Assembly: GCA_963920635.1 (NCBI GenBank)
Contig: OY987307.1
Coordinates: 16,135,735 to 16,199,734, forward strand
Direction of reading: 5' to 3'
Length of the DNA stretch: 64,000 bases
Origin: Pseudeuparius sepicola
Lineage: Eukaryota > Arthropoda > Insecta > Coleoptera > Anthribidae
In this document: positions 1 through 8,205 of the stretch, one piece after another
Layout of the letters: each line of letters starts with the position of its first letter
Numbering within the stretch: position 1 is the first letter of the stretch
The notes under the pieces: model-generated
Seen by the model: the letters and a program-made list of their open reading frames with translations, nothing else
What the model was told of the DNA's origin: nothing
Database searches by the model: none
Made by a program: the position numbers and the translations under genes

Positions 1-1082
1 CCGATTACTTGAATTTAATGAAACTTTGTAGTTTTAGGTTTTTGGTCATGGCCAATTCCATGCCACTGTCATAAATTTTCTATAGGCCTCCTAGATTTCG
101 AGCAACTACAGCCGAGATCCCAATGGTGAGCATCAAAATTTTCACCACCCGTATATTCTAATATGTCGGAAATATTGCATTCAAATACAGTGTGTCCCAA
201 TTTGATGCTGGACACCTCAGAAAAATATGAAGAGCAAGGAAAACAAATGGTCTCTATTTTTTTTATTGGTAGTCCCAAGGGAAGAGTATCTCGTAGGCGG
301 TGGTATTTGGATGGGGTAATTATTTCATGGCCTGCTAGGATTTTTTAAAATAGCAAATTTTCAAGATTAGGGATTTTTTTACGACAAAATGTAATTAGGA
401 AAACTTGAAAAGTCTAGGCCTACTTTGATTTTTAGTTTTTTCGTCTTTTTCTTACTTTTTTCTTAGAAATTTGTCCTTTCTGGAGCTTTTACGTCAAAAT
501 ATTATTAAGGAAACTTGATTATCGTGAAAAAATAAAATTTTTACGTGAAAGCTCTAGAAAGGACACTTTTTTAAGAAAAAAGTGGGAGATAAATCTAAAA
601 ATCAAAGTAGGCCTAGACTTTTGAAATTTTGCGAATACACTCAGTTTTTCATTCTGAACAAGTTTTCTTAACAACATTTTGTCGTAAAAAAACCCTAATG
701 GGGTTTCCTGAAAATTTGCTATTTTAAAAAATCATAGCAGGCTATGAAATAATTACCCCATCCAAATACCACCGCCTATGAGATACTCTCCTTTGGAACT
801 ACCAATAAAAAAATAGAGATTTGTTTTCCTTGCCCTTCATATATTTCTGAGGTGTCCAGTATCGAATTGGGACACACTGTATTTGAATGCAATATTTCCT
901 ACATATTGTACATATTAGAATATACGGGTGGTGAAAATTTTGACGCTCACCATTGGGATCTCGGCTGTAGTTGCTCGAAATCTAGGAGGAATATAGAAAA
1001 TTTATGACAATGGCATGGAATATGGAATTGGCCATGGCCAAAAACCTAAAACTACAAAGTTTCATTAAATCCAAGTAATCGG
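1..1082. repeat. Foldback (hairpin) element, about 0.54-kb arms
   Basis: The first bases (CCGATTACTTG) are the inverse of the last (CAAGTAATCGG, ending at 1082). The two halves mirror each other with scattered mismatches almost to the centre near 540. No transposase is encoded; small ORFs in the arms mirror each other and are not credible genes. It starts at the window edge, so the left boundary may lie outside. Confidence 0.8.
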
Positions 1083-1372
1083 TGGCGAAGTTAAAATGTT
1101 CAATTCCTTTAGGTCCCGTGAAGATTGAGGGACGACCAGGGACAGTTTTATTACAATGTGATGTGCAGGGTGTCTACCAAATCGGGTTTTTAAAATTCCC
1201 TGACTTTTCCAGGTTTTCCCTGACCAAAAAGCAAAAAATTCCCTGACTAATACCTATCTATACCTATCTATCTATCTGACATTAATTAAATAAATGTGCA
1301 AATTAAGTCCTATTATGTTTTCGAAGAAATTTATTGGCTTGGAATTTCAACTTTTTGGCAGAAACTGGTGCT

Positions 1373-1378
1373 AACGAG
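1373..1378. other. Target-site duplication AACGAG, left
   Basis: AACGAG lies immediately left of the element terminus and recurs immediately right of the other terminus at 17727-17732. Six base pairs is the characteristic Polinton duplication length. Confidence 0.88.
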
Positions 1379-1615
1379 AGTAGTTAAGTAAAGCGGATCC
1401 TGGCTCAAAGATGGCCGCCATATGTGAGCCAGCTTCCGCATAAGGGTTTTGAGCCTGAGCCAGGATCCGCATAGGGTTTTCGGGGATAAAATCTAGCGGT
1501 GGGGGGGATTTGTGTGGGGGGATCCCCTCCACTTTTTTTAGTATATATTTCGATGGTTGATTGGTAAAGTAGTACACAGTTCTCACTTTTAACTTAACTA
1601 AATAAGATTAAAAGT

Positions 1616-1936
1616 ATGGCATCGTTTGTGACCCATTTAAATAACAGTTTGTTCCTGAAGAAATTCATTAGGGTCCAAGATTTGGAAGTCAACCGAAAGT
1701 TTGAGGTACATGCATTTACGAAAATAAACACCAAGTTCGGCGAGAAGATATCCTTGGAATTCGACGATTTCAAAACAATTTTACCGCAAAGGTTCACGGT
1801 AGAATTTACAGAAGAACGAATTGAGCAAGTAAACAAGGACATTTTCAACGGGCGAAAGTATTATCTTATTAGTTATGGACCTGTCGGGAAAACAACTAAT
1901 ATTCAATTTTCCGTCCAAGAACCGGAACAGCTATAA
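1616..1936 (+). CDS. 106-aa conserved small protein, left-arm copy
   Basis: ATG start, 106 residues, no signal peptide or membrane segment. Predicted strands alternate (VNRKFEVHAFTKI, KISLEFDDF, LPQRFTVEF, KYYLISYGPVG), suggesting a small beta-barrel. From memory, similar short proteins with a 'tKfGEKi...LPxRF' core occur in insect mobile elements, but I cannot name a family. An OB-fold or nucleic-acid-binding role is only a guess. A TATA-like TATATATT lies at 1542-1549 and an ACAGTT initiator-like site about 35 bp later. An AATAAA-like signal follows near 2026. An identical copy lies at 17169-17489, so the outermost gene of each arm is transcribed inward from the terminus. Confidence 0.7.
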   Translation: MASFVTHLNNSLFLKKFIRVQDLEVNRKFEVHAFTKINTKFGEKISLEFDDFKTILPQRFTVEFTEERIEQVNKDIFNGRKYYLISYGPVGKTTNIQFSVQEPEQL

Positions 1937-1951
1937 AAATACTTTGGAGTC

Positions 1952-2299
1952 TCACATTCGAAAATTACAGAAACTAAAATATGAAATTGATATATATGAA
2001 ATTAATAAGAACTTTAAACAATTAAAAATAAAATATATATAGCATAAGAGATGTTTCATTTCTTCTACCCATAGTAAATTAATAAAATAACAAACTACCC
2101 AGCAGGTGTACAACAAAGTAATAGTATAAAAAAAGTGCAAAACTGAAACTTGAATTAAAACCAAACACAATTTTTTCTTGCAGCTTGATGTAGCTCCAAA
2201 CAAAAAATAATAATGCCTAATGATAAAAATTCTAACAAAAATAATAATTTCTGTGCCCTCTAAGGAAGTCCATACATAGTCCCCATGCAAATTCCCCAT
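1952..2299 (-). CDS. Possible 115-aa multi-membrane protein, left-arm copy
   Basis: The ATG-started frame encodes 115 residues, very rich in Phe, Ile, Leu, Tyr and Cys, with perhaps three hydrophobic stretches. The DNA is strongly AT-biased, so such an ORF can arise by chance. In its favour, a TATAAAAG box lies about 100 bp upstream at 2396-2403 on this strand and a tidy tandem array sits between box and ATG. It converges on the 106-aa gene with only 15 bp between stops. No homologue recognised. Confidence 0.3.
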   Translation of the reverse strand: MGNLHGDYVWTSLEGTEIIIFVRIFIIRHYYFLFGATSSCKKKLCLVLIQVSVLHFFYTITLLYTCWVVCYFINLLWVEEMKHLLCYIYFIFNCLKFLLISYISISYFSFCNFRM

Positions 2300-2403
2300 G
2301 TAAAGTCCCCATTTTAAGTCCCACTTAAGCCGCCCACTTTAGACGCCAACTTTCGACGCCAACTTTCGACGCCAACGTCTCAGTTGGATGCAGTACTTTT
2401 ATA
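2300..2403 (-). promoter_or_regulatory. TATA box and 12-14-bp degenerate tandem array, left arm
   Basis: On the minus strand TATAAAAG (2396-2403) is followed by three near-identical GTTGGCGTCGAAA units, then looser units drifting through GTGGGCGGCTTA to CATGGGGACTATG. The array sits where a transcription start and 5' UTR would be, upstream of the 115-aa ORF. The mirrored copy is at 16702-16805. Confidence 0.4.
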
Positions 2404-2527
2404 AGGATCTACTAAGTAGGAGGAAGCTTTTCAGTTCCCACCTACAATTCTATAAACAGCCAATCCAGCGCAGATAGTGACTCGAACCATTTTGGCATAA
2501 TTCCAGAGAAAGTTAACCCTTTCAGAG

Positions 2528-2872
2528 TTTTACACCCGACTGTTCAAATTAGTTACACCTTCACCTGGTTTTAGTACCTTGAATCTTTTTGTGCCGAGTC
2601 AACAAAAATGCAGACAAGTTTGCCCCCTTTTACTTTTATAGCAGGCTGTTCACATTCTTTAGACTTTCACCTGTTTCTAAATCTTCTTGCGCGACCCTTC
2701 CTTCAAGGGATAATCTTACATAACAATGATCCACTTTTAAATGTTTTTTGTCAGACTTTTTTTTATAGTCCTGTAAATGGCATGTTATAAAAATTTACTG
2801 CCTGGTAGTTTTATAGCAGACTGTTCAAATTATTTAGATTTTCACCTGCTTGTAAATCTTCTCGTGCGACCC
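2528..2872 (-). promoter_or_regulatory. Three copies of a CAGGTG...TATAAAA cassette, left arm
   Basis: Minus-strand mirror of 16233-16577, with cores at 2528-2567, 2633-2673 and 2809-2848. Each unit has CAGGTGAA, then TGAACAG, then a TATAAAA-like box about 33 bp after the CAGGTG. No convincing ORF follows any copy at promoter distance, so the products, if any, are unknown. Confidence 0.45.
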
Positions 2873-3150
2873 TACCTGAGATTTTAATAAAAAAAGGCTT
2901 TCAATGTTAAAACTTAAATGAGAATATTTTGCTGTTATTGTTATTTTGATAAAAAAAAAACTGTGTACATTATTAATATTCCACTTAAAATTCCTCGATA
3001 AAAATATTGCTTTAAAGTGGGTTAGTAAGGAATAGGTAAACAAAACTAAACAAGAAACCAGTATATAAATAAAACAAACTAAAATTAATTAATGTTTTGT
3101 TTTATTAAAATAATTCATATATTTTGTTACAATAAACTTATATACAAATA
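2873..3150. other. AT-rich spacer, nothing recognised
   Basis: AT-rich sequence between the cassette array and the YxxGW gene. AATAAA-type words near 3066-3073 could serve as a poly(A) signal. The small minus-strand frame here (2834-3043) is not credible. Confidence 0.4.
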
Positions 3151-3648
3151 TTAGCACTGTCGTTGTCTGCGTAGACGGTCGAACCAACCTTCATAATATG
3201 CATAATTATAAGTCGTTCGATTGCGTATTATGTCCTCATTATTCGCAAATCGAAAATACCCTGCCACATAGCCAGATTCGTATTCGATTTGACGCTGATG
3301 ATTAAACCACCCTGCGTAGTACGCCTTATTATATGCAATGATATCAGATTTAGCCATGTAAATGTCATTAGCGTTCGCAAAACACTGACCGTATCTGATC
3401 CATCCATCTTGATATCCTGCACCATATTGAACTTTATCCATTTTCACGTCACCCTCCAGAAAACGCCTATTATTACCAGCCTGATGATCAAACCATCCCG
3501 CGTATAAACCTTCATTATAGTGCCTCACATGAGTGTCCCTTAATCGCCTAATTGGATTTGCGTTTTCTTCCGTTTTCCACTGACTATACGAACTCCATCC
3601 TGCACTGTATCCATCATCTGTCACTTTTCTTTTATTCTGAGAATACAT
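3151..3648 (-). CDS. YxxGW-repeat protein, 165 aa, left-arm copy
   Basis: First ATG gives 165 residues (MYSQNKRKV...); the longer frame to 3678 would need TTG. The protein is built from about six imperfect units of 25-28 residues, each with a Tyr-rich turn ending in Gly-Trp: GYSAGW, LYAGWF, GYQDGW, YYAGWF, GYVAGYF, YYEGWF. No signal peptide or membrane segment; no Cys except near the end. I do not recognise the family. Aromatic repeats of this kind could form a repeat scaffold or a binding surface, which is inference. A TATAAAAG box lies at 3752-3759 on this strand. It is divergently arranged with the spliced gene at 4065. Confidence 0.75.
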   Translation of the reverse strand: MYSQNKRKVTDDGYSAGWSSYSQWKTEENANPIRRLRDTHVRHYNEGLYAGWFDHQAGNNRRFLEGDVKMDKVQYGAGYQDGWIRYGQCFANANDIYMAKSDIIAYNKAYYAGWFNHQRQIEYESGYVAGYFRFANNEDIIRNRTTYNYAYYEGWFDRLRRQRQC

Positions 3649-3724
3649 CTCAACGAGTGTTATAAACTTTTGCCACAATTATCTAACTGAAGCAATATTT
3701 AATTCTTTGTATTGAATTGAATTT

Positions 3725-3759
3725 AGTGAATTTTGTTAAGGATGTGGCTGCCTTTTATA
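3725..3759 (-). promoter_or_regulatory. Core promoter of the YxxGW gene, left arm
   Basis: TATAAAAG on the minus strand (3752-3759) is followed about 32 bp downstream by a TTCACT initiator-like site. About 80 bp of leader then precedes the ATG at 3648. Mirrors 15346-15380. Confidence 0.55.
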
Positions 3760-3953
3760 TTTAACGTAAGCATTGCCTATCCCCACTCAACAGCGTTGTC
3801 GTCTAATTAGAAAATAGAGCAATTTGAAGTAGAAAATTTTTTGGCAACGCCGAAGGGGTGGAGTTACCCCCACTCCCACCAGAGCAAAGTTAACGCCTAA
3901 ATTAAAAAGTAGCAACGTTGAGAGCCATCCCCACCAACGCATTCATTTTAAAA

Positions 3954-3992
3954 TCTACAAAAGGGTGTAGAAATTCAGCAAAAGCATCAGTT
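3954..3992 (+). promoter_or_regulatory. Core promoter of the spliced gene, left arm
   Basis: A non-canonical TATA (TACAAAAG, 3954-3961) is followed about 35 bp later by TCAGTT (3987-3992), a strong arthropod-type initiator. The ATG follows at 4065. The same ATCAGTT context occurs at the start of the zinc-protein gene. The rest of 3760-3953 holds C-rich tracts but no other recognised feature. Confidence 0.5.
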
Positions 3993-4064
3993 TTCTAAAT
4001 TTTGTTGAATTGTGTTCGAGTTTTGTCGTGTGTTATTTTTAAATTTATTACTTTGCTTATAATT

Positions 4065-5084
4065 ATGAGTGTGTTCCAAACTAAGGCGATTGTCCACTAC
4101 AATGCTGTTGTGAGGGTAAGTCAAAACTTATTTTTTTATAATTATTAAATACGTTATTTCAATTTGCTTCGAGAAACTATTTTGCTTTTTCGCATCAGAA
4201 AATTTTTAGCCAACTTTTTTCTTGTTAGCCGCAAGTTGGAGATTTTCTTATGCGAAAAATATTTTTTTATTTGCGATATACTAACATTCAATAATTATTA
4301 TAGTCACCATCTGCTTATAATCTCATCGAGACGCTTGCGGCAGAGGGGTCAGTTGAAAATTCATCCGAAGAAAACAATGTTGATCATGTAAGTAGACATG
4401 TTTATGAATTCTAACAAATAATAAATGTTTATCTTATACTTATAGTATTCCGAAGTGGACGATGAAAGCATTAGAAGCGCAACATCGTTTGCTGTGTCGC
4501 AGATCGAGCGTGAGCTGGCACATGAACAATCGGTATATGTACAGCCTGCACAACCTGCCGAATCGACACATGTGCAGCCTGCGCAATTGACATATGTACA
4601 GCCTGAACAACCCGCACCTGAATATTCGGCACATGTGCAGCCTGCGCAATTGACATATGTACAGCCTGAACAACCCGCACCTGAATACGAGCAACCCGCG
4701 CAACCTGCAGGGCATGCGTCGCCTGCTCAGTCTGAGCAAACCCACCGGCAGAACGTCTCCAGTCCTGTGAGGACTGTTGGGAAAAATATGGAGACGTTGA
4801 GAGCGGTTTATAACAGGGGGCGCCGCACAAACAGGTTTCCGGATGACAGCTTCGATTTTGAAGATCCAGCAGCTGGAGGACGTCACAATTTGGAACTTAA
4901 TAAAGTGCTGGAAGATAATGTTGTCGTCTTACAGCTTCAAAGTAATAAGCTGGCCAAAAACAAGGCTGGTTTAAAAAATAAAATAGATAGGTTAGATAAA
5001 TTAAGAAAAATTTTAGTAAATAGGATTAGTATAATAGAAATAGATGAAGCGCGTGTGAATAAAATATTAACTAGTTATAAGTAA
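4065..5084 (+). CDS. Three-exon QP-repeat/coiled-coil protein, about 257 aa, left-arm copy
   Basis: Exon 1 is 4065-4115 (17 codons), exon 2 is 4304-4387 (28 codons), exon 3 is 4446-5084. Both donors are GTAAGT and both acceptors end TATAG. Intron 1 (188 bp) carries a perfect TACTAAC branch point, intron 2 is 58 bp, and both are phase 0, so splicing keeps one frame. The product has an acidic N-terminus, a central region with near-perfect repeats of HVQPAQLTYVQPEQPAPEY, and a C-terminal heptad-like Leu/Ile/Lys coiled coil (about the last 75 residues). No family recognised; a structural or scaffold role is inference. It is the only clearly spliced gene seen in the element. The identical copy is at 14021-15040. 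Confidence 0.75.
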
Positions 5085-5876
5085 GCATAAGTTGAATCAT
5101 ATATATATATAATATTACACATAGTTTTAAACCAACGCTTTGTTATTCATTTCTCACCCAATACCATTATAAACACCAAGCAATAAAATTTTATTACGTG
5201 CAATACAGAGTCGCTCGGTAGCTAAATACAAAAGTAATATTTTTCTCCTAAGCAGACCATACTTTAGCATAAGCGTACGTGCACACTTCCGGCTGAGGGA
5301 GATGTAAGAAAGGTAAAAAATATAGTCAGGGGATTTTACATAGCGATCGTCCTCGCTCGAACTCGCACGGACAAGCAGTAGCAAGCGGATACCTAAAATC
5401 CCAGAACATTTGTAGTATCAAACTGTAGTTTTTAAGTAAATATTTTATTAAACGTTTATTTTCTTATATTCGAGAATTTAATTTAAATAATAATAATAAT
5501 AAAACAATTATCCAATAATACATTTCATTTACAATAATACCAATGGCCTAGTTTTTGCACCTGTTTTACATATTAAGCATGTATCTTGCCGAAAAGCTAT
5601 GCTTTAGCATAACCGTACGTGCACACTTCCGGCTGAGCGATGTAAGAAAGGTAAAAAATACAGCCAGAGGATTTTACATAGCGATCATCCTCGCACGGAC
5701 AAGCAGTAGCATGCGACTACCTAAAATCCCAGAACATTTGTAGGTATCAAACTGTAGTTTTTAATTAAATATTTTATTTCACGTTTATTTTCTTATAGTC
5801 AGGAATTTAATTTAAATAATAATAATAAAAACAGAATTATCCAATAATACATTTTATTTACAATAATACATTTTAT
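5085..5876 (-). pseudogene. Two decayed tandem copies of the zinc-protein gene 3' end, left arm
   Basis: Two units with a period of about 330 bp resemble the last coding bases and 3' flank of the adjacent minus-strand gene. They share words such as TTGCCGAAAAGCTATG, ACGTGCACACTTCCGG and GATGTAAGAAAGG, and the AATAATAAT/TTATTT poly(A) region. The unit nearer the gene is better preserved and the farther one has lost the CxxC coding part. It looks like serial tandem duplication of a gene end followed by decay. Confidence 0.6.
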
Positions 5877-6377
5877 TTACAATAATGGTATAATTTTTGC
5901 ACCTGCTTTACACATCAAGCAGGTGTCTTGCCGAAAAGCTATGTAAAGCTTTTCTTTACAGGCACTACACCGCATGAATCTTTGCAAAGGCATTTCTGTC
6001 AAAGAAAAATGTAAAGTTTCATGCCGATGCTTCGCATTGTCGGTGAAACCATTCAGGGAAACCTCTGTAAAATCTACCACATACGCACGGTAACAATTTA
6101 GGCACAAACGCGCCCTTTCTGTTACCTTTACATATGCGGCAGATACACAGAGGCCCCCCACTGTCCAGTTATTATAACCCTCGCTCGGGTTAATGGGTAC
6201 ACTTTTCGCCACGACGGAGTCATCGCGGTCAACGTCTACCCCTTCATCTTCGTCACTAGCATCATCGTCGTCAATGTCGTCTATGTCTCTTCTCAATTCT
6301 GCAGGCACCGTTTTCTCAATCTCTTCTTTTTCTTCTAACGCAAGTTGGTATAGGGAATTATTTATGGAGGCAGCCAT
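5877..6377 (-). CDS. Acidic zinc-binding protein, 166 aa, left-arm copy
   Basis: ATG start, 166 residues. Residues about 28-55 are an Asp/Glu-rich tract (DDIDDDDASDEDEG). The C-terminal half carries CLNC, an HRHETLH cluster, then CSAC and CLMC separated by 13 residues, a zinc-ribbon-like arrangement. The three CxxC pairs and nearby histidines could bind one or two zinc ions. The family is unknown; DNA or protein binding is likely but unproved. AATAAA signals follow the stop closely. A TATAAAAA box and TCAGTT initiator precede it. Confidence 0.72.
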   Translation of the reverse strand: MAASINNSLYQLALEEKEEIEKTVPAELRRDIDDIDDDDASDEDEGVDVDRDDSVVAKSVPINPSEGYNNWTVGGLCVSAAYVKVTERARLCLNCYRAYVVDFTEVSLNGFTDNAKHRHETLHFSLTEMPLQRFMRCSACKEKLYIAFRQDTCLMCKAGAKIIPLL

Positions 6378-6412
6378 TGTTATTAAATTTAATTTGTTTG
6401 GAGAAAAACTGT

Positions 6413-6449
6413 AACTGATGTCTATTGAGATATCTCCAGAGTTTTTATA
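6413..6449 (-). promoter_or_regulatory. Core promoter of the zinc-protein gene, left arm
   Basis: Minus-strand TATAAAAA at 6442-6449 and an ATCAGTTA initiator about 30 bp downstream. The TATA-to-initiator spacing is ideal for RNA polymerase II. Mirrors 12656-12692. Confidence 0.6.
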
Positions 6450-6888
6450 GTCTAAAACATCAACCTGTACGAGATGTCTAGGAGGGGATCCTAGTGTTTT
6501 ATGTCCTATTTAAATATATGCTATAAAAAGTGATACATTTTTTTAAATTTTAATTCATCCATTTCAGAAAACTGTATTTTTTGCTGTTTTTTATTTTGAA
6601 ATAAATGGAACAACTAATCTGCATATTTGAGTTATTCAAAATTTCATAAAGATTGCAACTACTGATTTTCTTTTATGAATTGACGTGTAATCAATACAAT
6701 GAAAATATTAGATTTTTAATACAGGTCGTGCCCTCTATTTCTGTAGGGAAACAACTACAGTCGTGCTTCAAAAGTACTACCAATTGATCGATATTTCGCC
6801 GAATACTTTACCCTTGCAACAGGTATGCGCAAGGGGGTTCGAAAGATACCGCTGGGTGGTTCGAAGGCCCCGCCGTCGAGGGCGCGCT
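6450..6888. other. Intergenic stretch upstream of the KAND-repeat gene, left arm
   Basis: AT-rich between 6480 and 6720. The frame of the downstream gene stays open from 6763 (GTG codon) through a basic, Arg-rich segment. Acceptor-like ends (TACAG, TGTAG) at about 6720-6760 leave room for an upstream exon, but no matching donor was found. Nothing else recognised. Confidence 0.35.
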
Positions 6889-7182
6889 ATGAGTCTCAGG
6901 AACGCGGCGGCTGTCACAAAGAGAGAGATGGGAGATATGGAACTGAAAATTTGGAGCACTCCAAAGGCGAATGATCTAAAGGCAAAGGCAAATGATTCAA
7001 AGGCAAAGGCAAATGATCGGAAGGCAAATGATTCGAAGGCAAAGGCAAATGATCCAAAGGCAAAGGCAAATGATCGGAAGGCAAAGGCAAATGATCCGAA
7101 GGCAAAGGCAAATGATCGGAAGGCAAAGGCAAATGATCCGAAGGCAAGTGATCCGAAGGCAAATGATCCAAAGGCAAATTAA
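6889..7182 (+). CDS. Lys/Ala/Asn/Asp-repeat protein, 97 aa, left-arm copy
   Basis: First ATG at 6889 gives 97 residues; the open frame reaches back to 6763 only with a GTG start, so an upstream exon is possible. A short unique N-terminus is followed by a tandem array of KAKAND(S/P/R) and KAND(S/P/R) units encoded by repeats of GGCAAAGGCAAATGATC. The array is strongly biased to Lys, with net positive charge and no hydrophobic core, so probably disordered. The right-arm copy has 33 more residues. A nucleic-acid-condensing role is conceivable but is inference. Confidence 0.55.
   Translation: MSLRNAAAVTKREMGDMELKIWSTPKANDLKAKANDSKAKANDRKANDSKAKANDPKAKANDRKAKANDPKAKANDRKAKANDPKASDPKANDPKAN
6964..7178 (+). 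repeat. 12/18-bp coding tandem repeat, left arm
   Basis: Units of AAGGCAAATGATC with or without an additional GGCAAA are tandemly arrayed within the KAND-repeat gene. It is the only place where the two arms differ (99 bp longer on the right), consistent with slippage or unequal exchange at a minisatellite. Confidence 0.85.
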
Positions 7183-7217
7183 AAATATAGTATGAATGTA
7201 TTGTAACAATGTGTTAG

Positions 7218-7253
7218 TATATAATAAAGATAAAATTAAGTATAATTGTCAGT
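7218..7253 (+). promoter_or_regulatory. Core promoter of the zinc-finger ATPase gene
   Basis: TATATAAT at 7218-7225 and TCAGT at 7249-7253 are about 31-33 bp apart, the canonical arthropod spacing. A short leader then runs to the ATG at 7275. The promoter lies inside the inverted arm and is duplicated at 11753-11788. Confidence 0.6.
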
Positions 7254-7274
7254 GTTTTATTCCCCACCTACGTG

Positions 7275-8177
7275 ATGTATATGTGTGATATTTGCGGTAC
7301 AACATTTTGTAGATCGGATAGTTTTACAAGACACAAGAATATTCACAGAACTATTATTTTTATGTGTGAATTCTGTAGTAAAACGTTTTCGAGAAAAGAT
7401 AACTTAAAAACTCATAAAAGAATCCACCAACTTCAAAACGACTTAGTTGTTAGCGAGGTCGTTGGATACAACGATTCGAAAGACGCGATGCAAATCCATC
7501 AGCAGACAGTTTCACTTCCAGTAGAAAACCTAGATATTGTGCAAGAAAGTAGTGCTAAATCTAAACACGGTGTACTGTTTCCAAACTCATTTAGGGCAAT
7601 TTTTTGTGGACCTAGCGGATGTGGAAAAACCAACGCTTTACTTAGTTTAATATTTAATGAAAACGGACTAAAATTCGAGAATATTTACTTGTACAGTAAG
7701 TCACTGTACCAACCCAAGTATCAGTTATTGCAAGACGTGCTTAAACAAGTTAGTGGCGTTGGATATTTTCCCTTTAACTCAAACGATGATGTAATTGGTC
7801 CATCAGAGGCTAGAGAAAATTCGGTTTTCATATTTGATGACGTGGCTTGCGATAAACAAGATAAAATTAGAGAATTTTATTCAATGGGACGTCATAAATC
7901 TATAGATGTTGTCTATCTTTGTCAGACATATTCTAAAATTCCTAAGCAATTAATACGAGACAATTGTAACATGATTATTCTGTTCAAACAGGATGACGTT
8001 AATCTGAAGCATGTCTATGATGAACATGTGTCACCAGATATCACCTACGAGCAGTTTAAAAACCTTTGCTCATTTTGTTGGAATGGTAGTGTTTTTGGAA
8101 CATTAGTGATAGCCAAAGACTTTAGTTTAGATAATGGGCGATACAGAAAAGGATTTGATAGCTATATAAAACTCTAG
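7275..8177 (+). CDS. FtsK/HerA-type packaging ATPase with N-terminal C2H2 fingers
   Basis: ATG at 7275 gives 300 residues. Two C2H2 fingers occupy residues 4-24 (C4, C7, H20, H24) and 31-51 (C31, C34, H47, H51). After a linker comes an A32-like ATPase: Walker A GPSGCGKT at 112-119, Walker B FIFDD at about 185-189, and a downstream CQTYSKIP sensor-like Gln (about 217). In Polintons and related dsDNA viruses this ATPase pumps DNA into capsids; here no capsid gene is seen. The fused fingers suggest it may also recognise DNA. It heads a plus-strand cluster of five genes with 30-40-bp gaps. A truncated inverted duplicate lies at 11165-11731. Confidence 0.82.
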   Translation: MYMCDICGTTFCRSDSFTRHKNIHRTIIFMCEFCSKTFSRKDNLKTHKRIHQLQNDLVVSEVVGYNDSKDAMQIHQQTVSLPVENLDIVQESSAKSKHGVLFPNSFRAIFCGPSGCGKTNALLSLIFNENGLKFENIYLYSKSLYQPKYQLLQDVLKQVSGVGYFPFNSNDDVIGPSEARENSVFIFDDVACDKQDKIREFYSMGRHKSIDVVYLCQTYSKIPKQLIRDNCNMIILFKQDDVNLKHVYDEHVSPDITYEQFKNLCSFCWNGSVFGTLVIAKDFSLDNGRYRKGFDSYIKL

Positions 8178-8205
8178 TGACTCGGTATCTTTATTAGTAG
8201 CCAAC

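Larger units (their letters stand above)
1379..7822. repeat. Left arm of the Polinton-like palindrome
   Basis: Every base checked at position x recurs inverted at 19105-x outside the tandem-repeat gene, and at 19006-x inside it. The 99-bp offset is the right arm's extra tandem-repeat copies. All arm ORFs have identical lengths and translations in both copies apart from that repeat. Pairing ends at 7822, within the ATPase codons just before Walker B. Confidence 0.93.

Noticed and set aside
4440..4886. Antisense ORFs over the QP-repeat exon
   Set aside because: They are shadows of the spliced gene; the sense strand has splice signals, a coiled coil and a promoter.
6992..7195. Arg/Gln/Met-repeat frame overlapping the KAND gene (and a Leu/Ile/Cys frame opposite)
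   Set aside because: Alternative readings of the same 12/18-bp repeat; long frames arise in all phases of such an array. The KAND frame is preferred because it has a unique N-terminus, but even that is uncertain.
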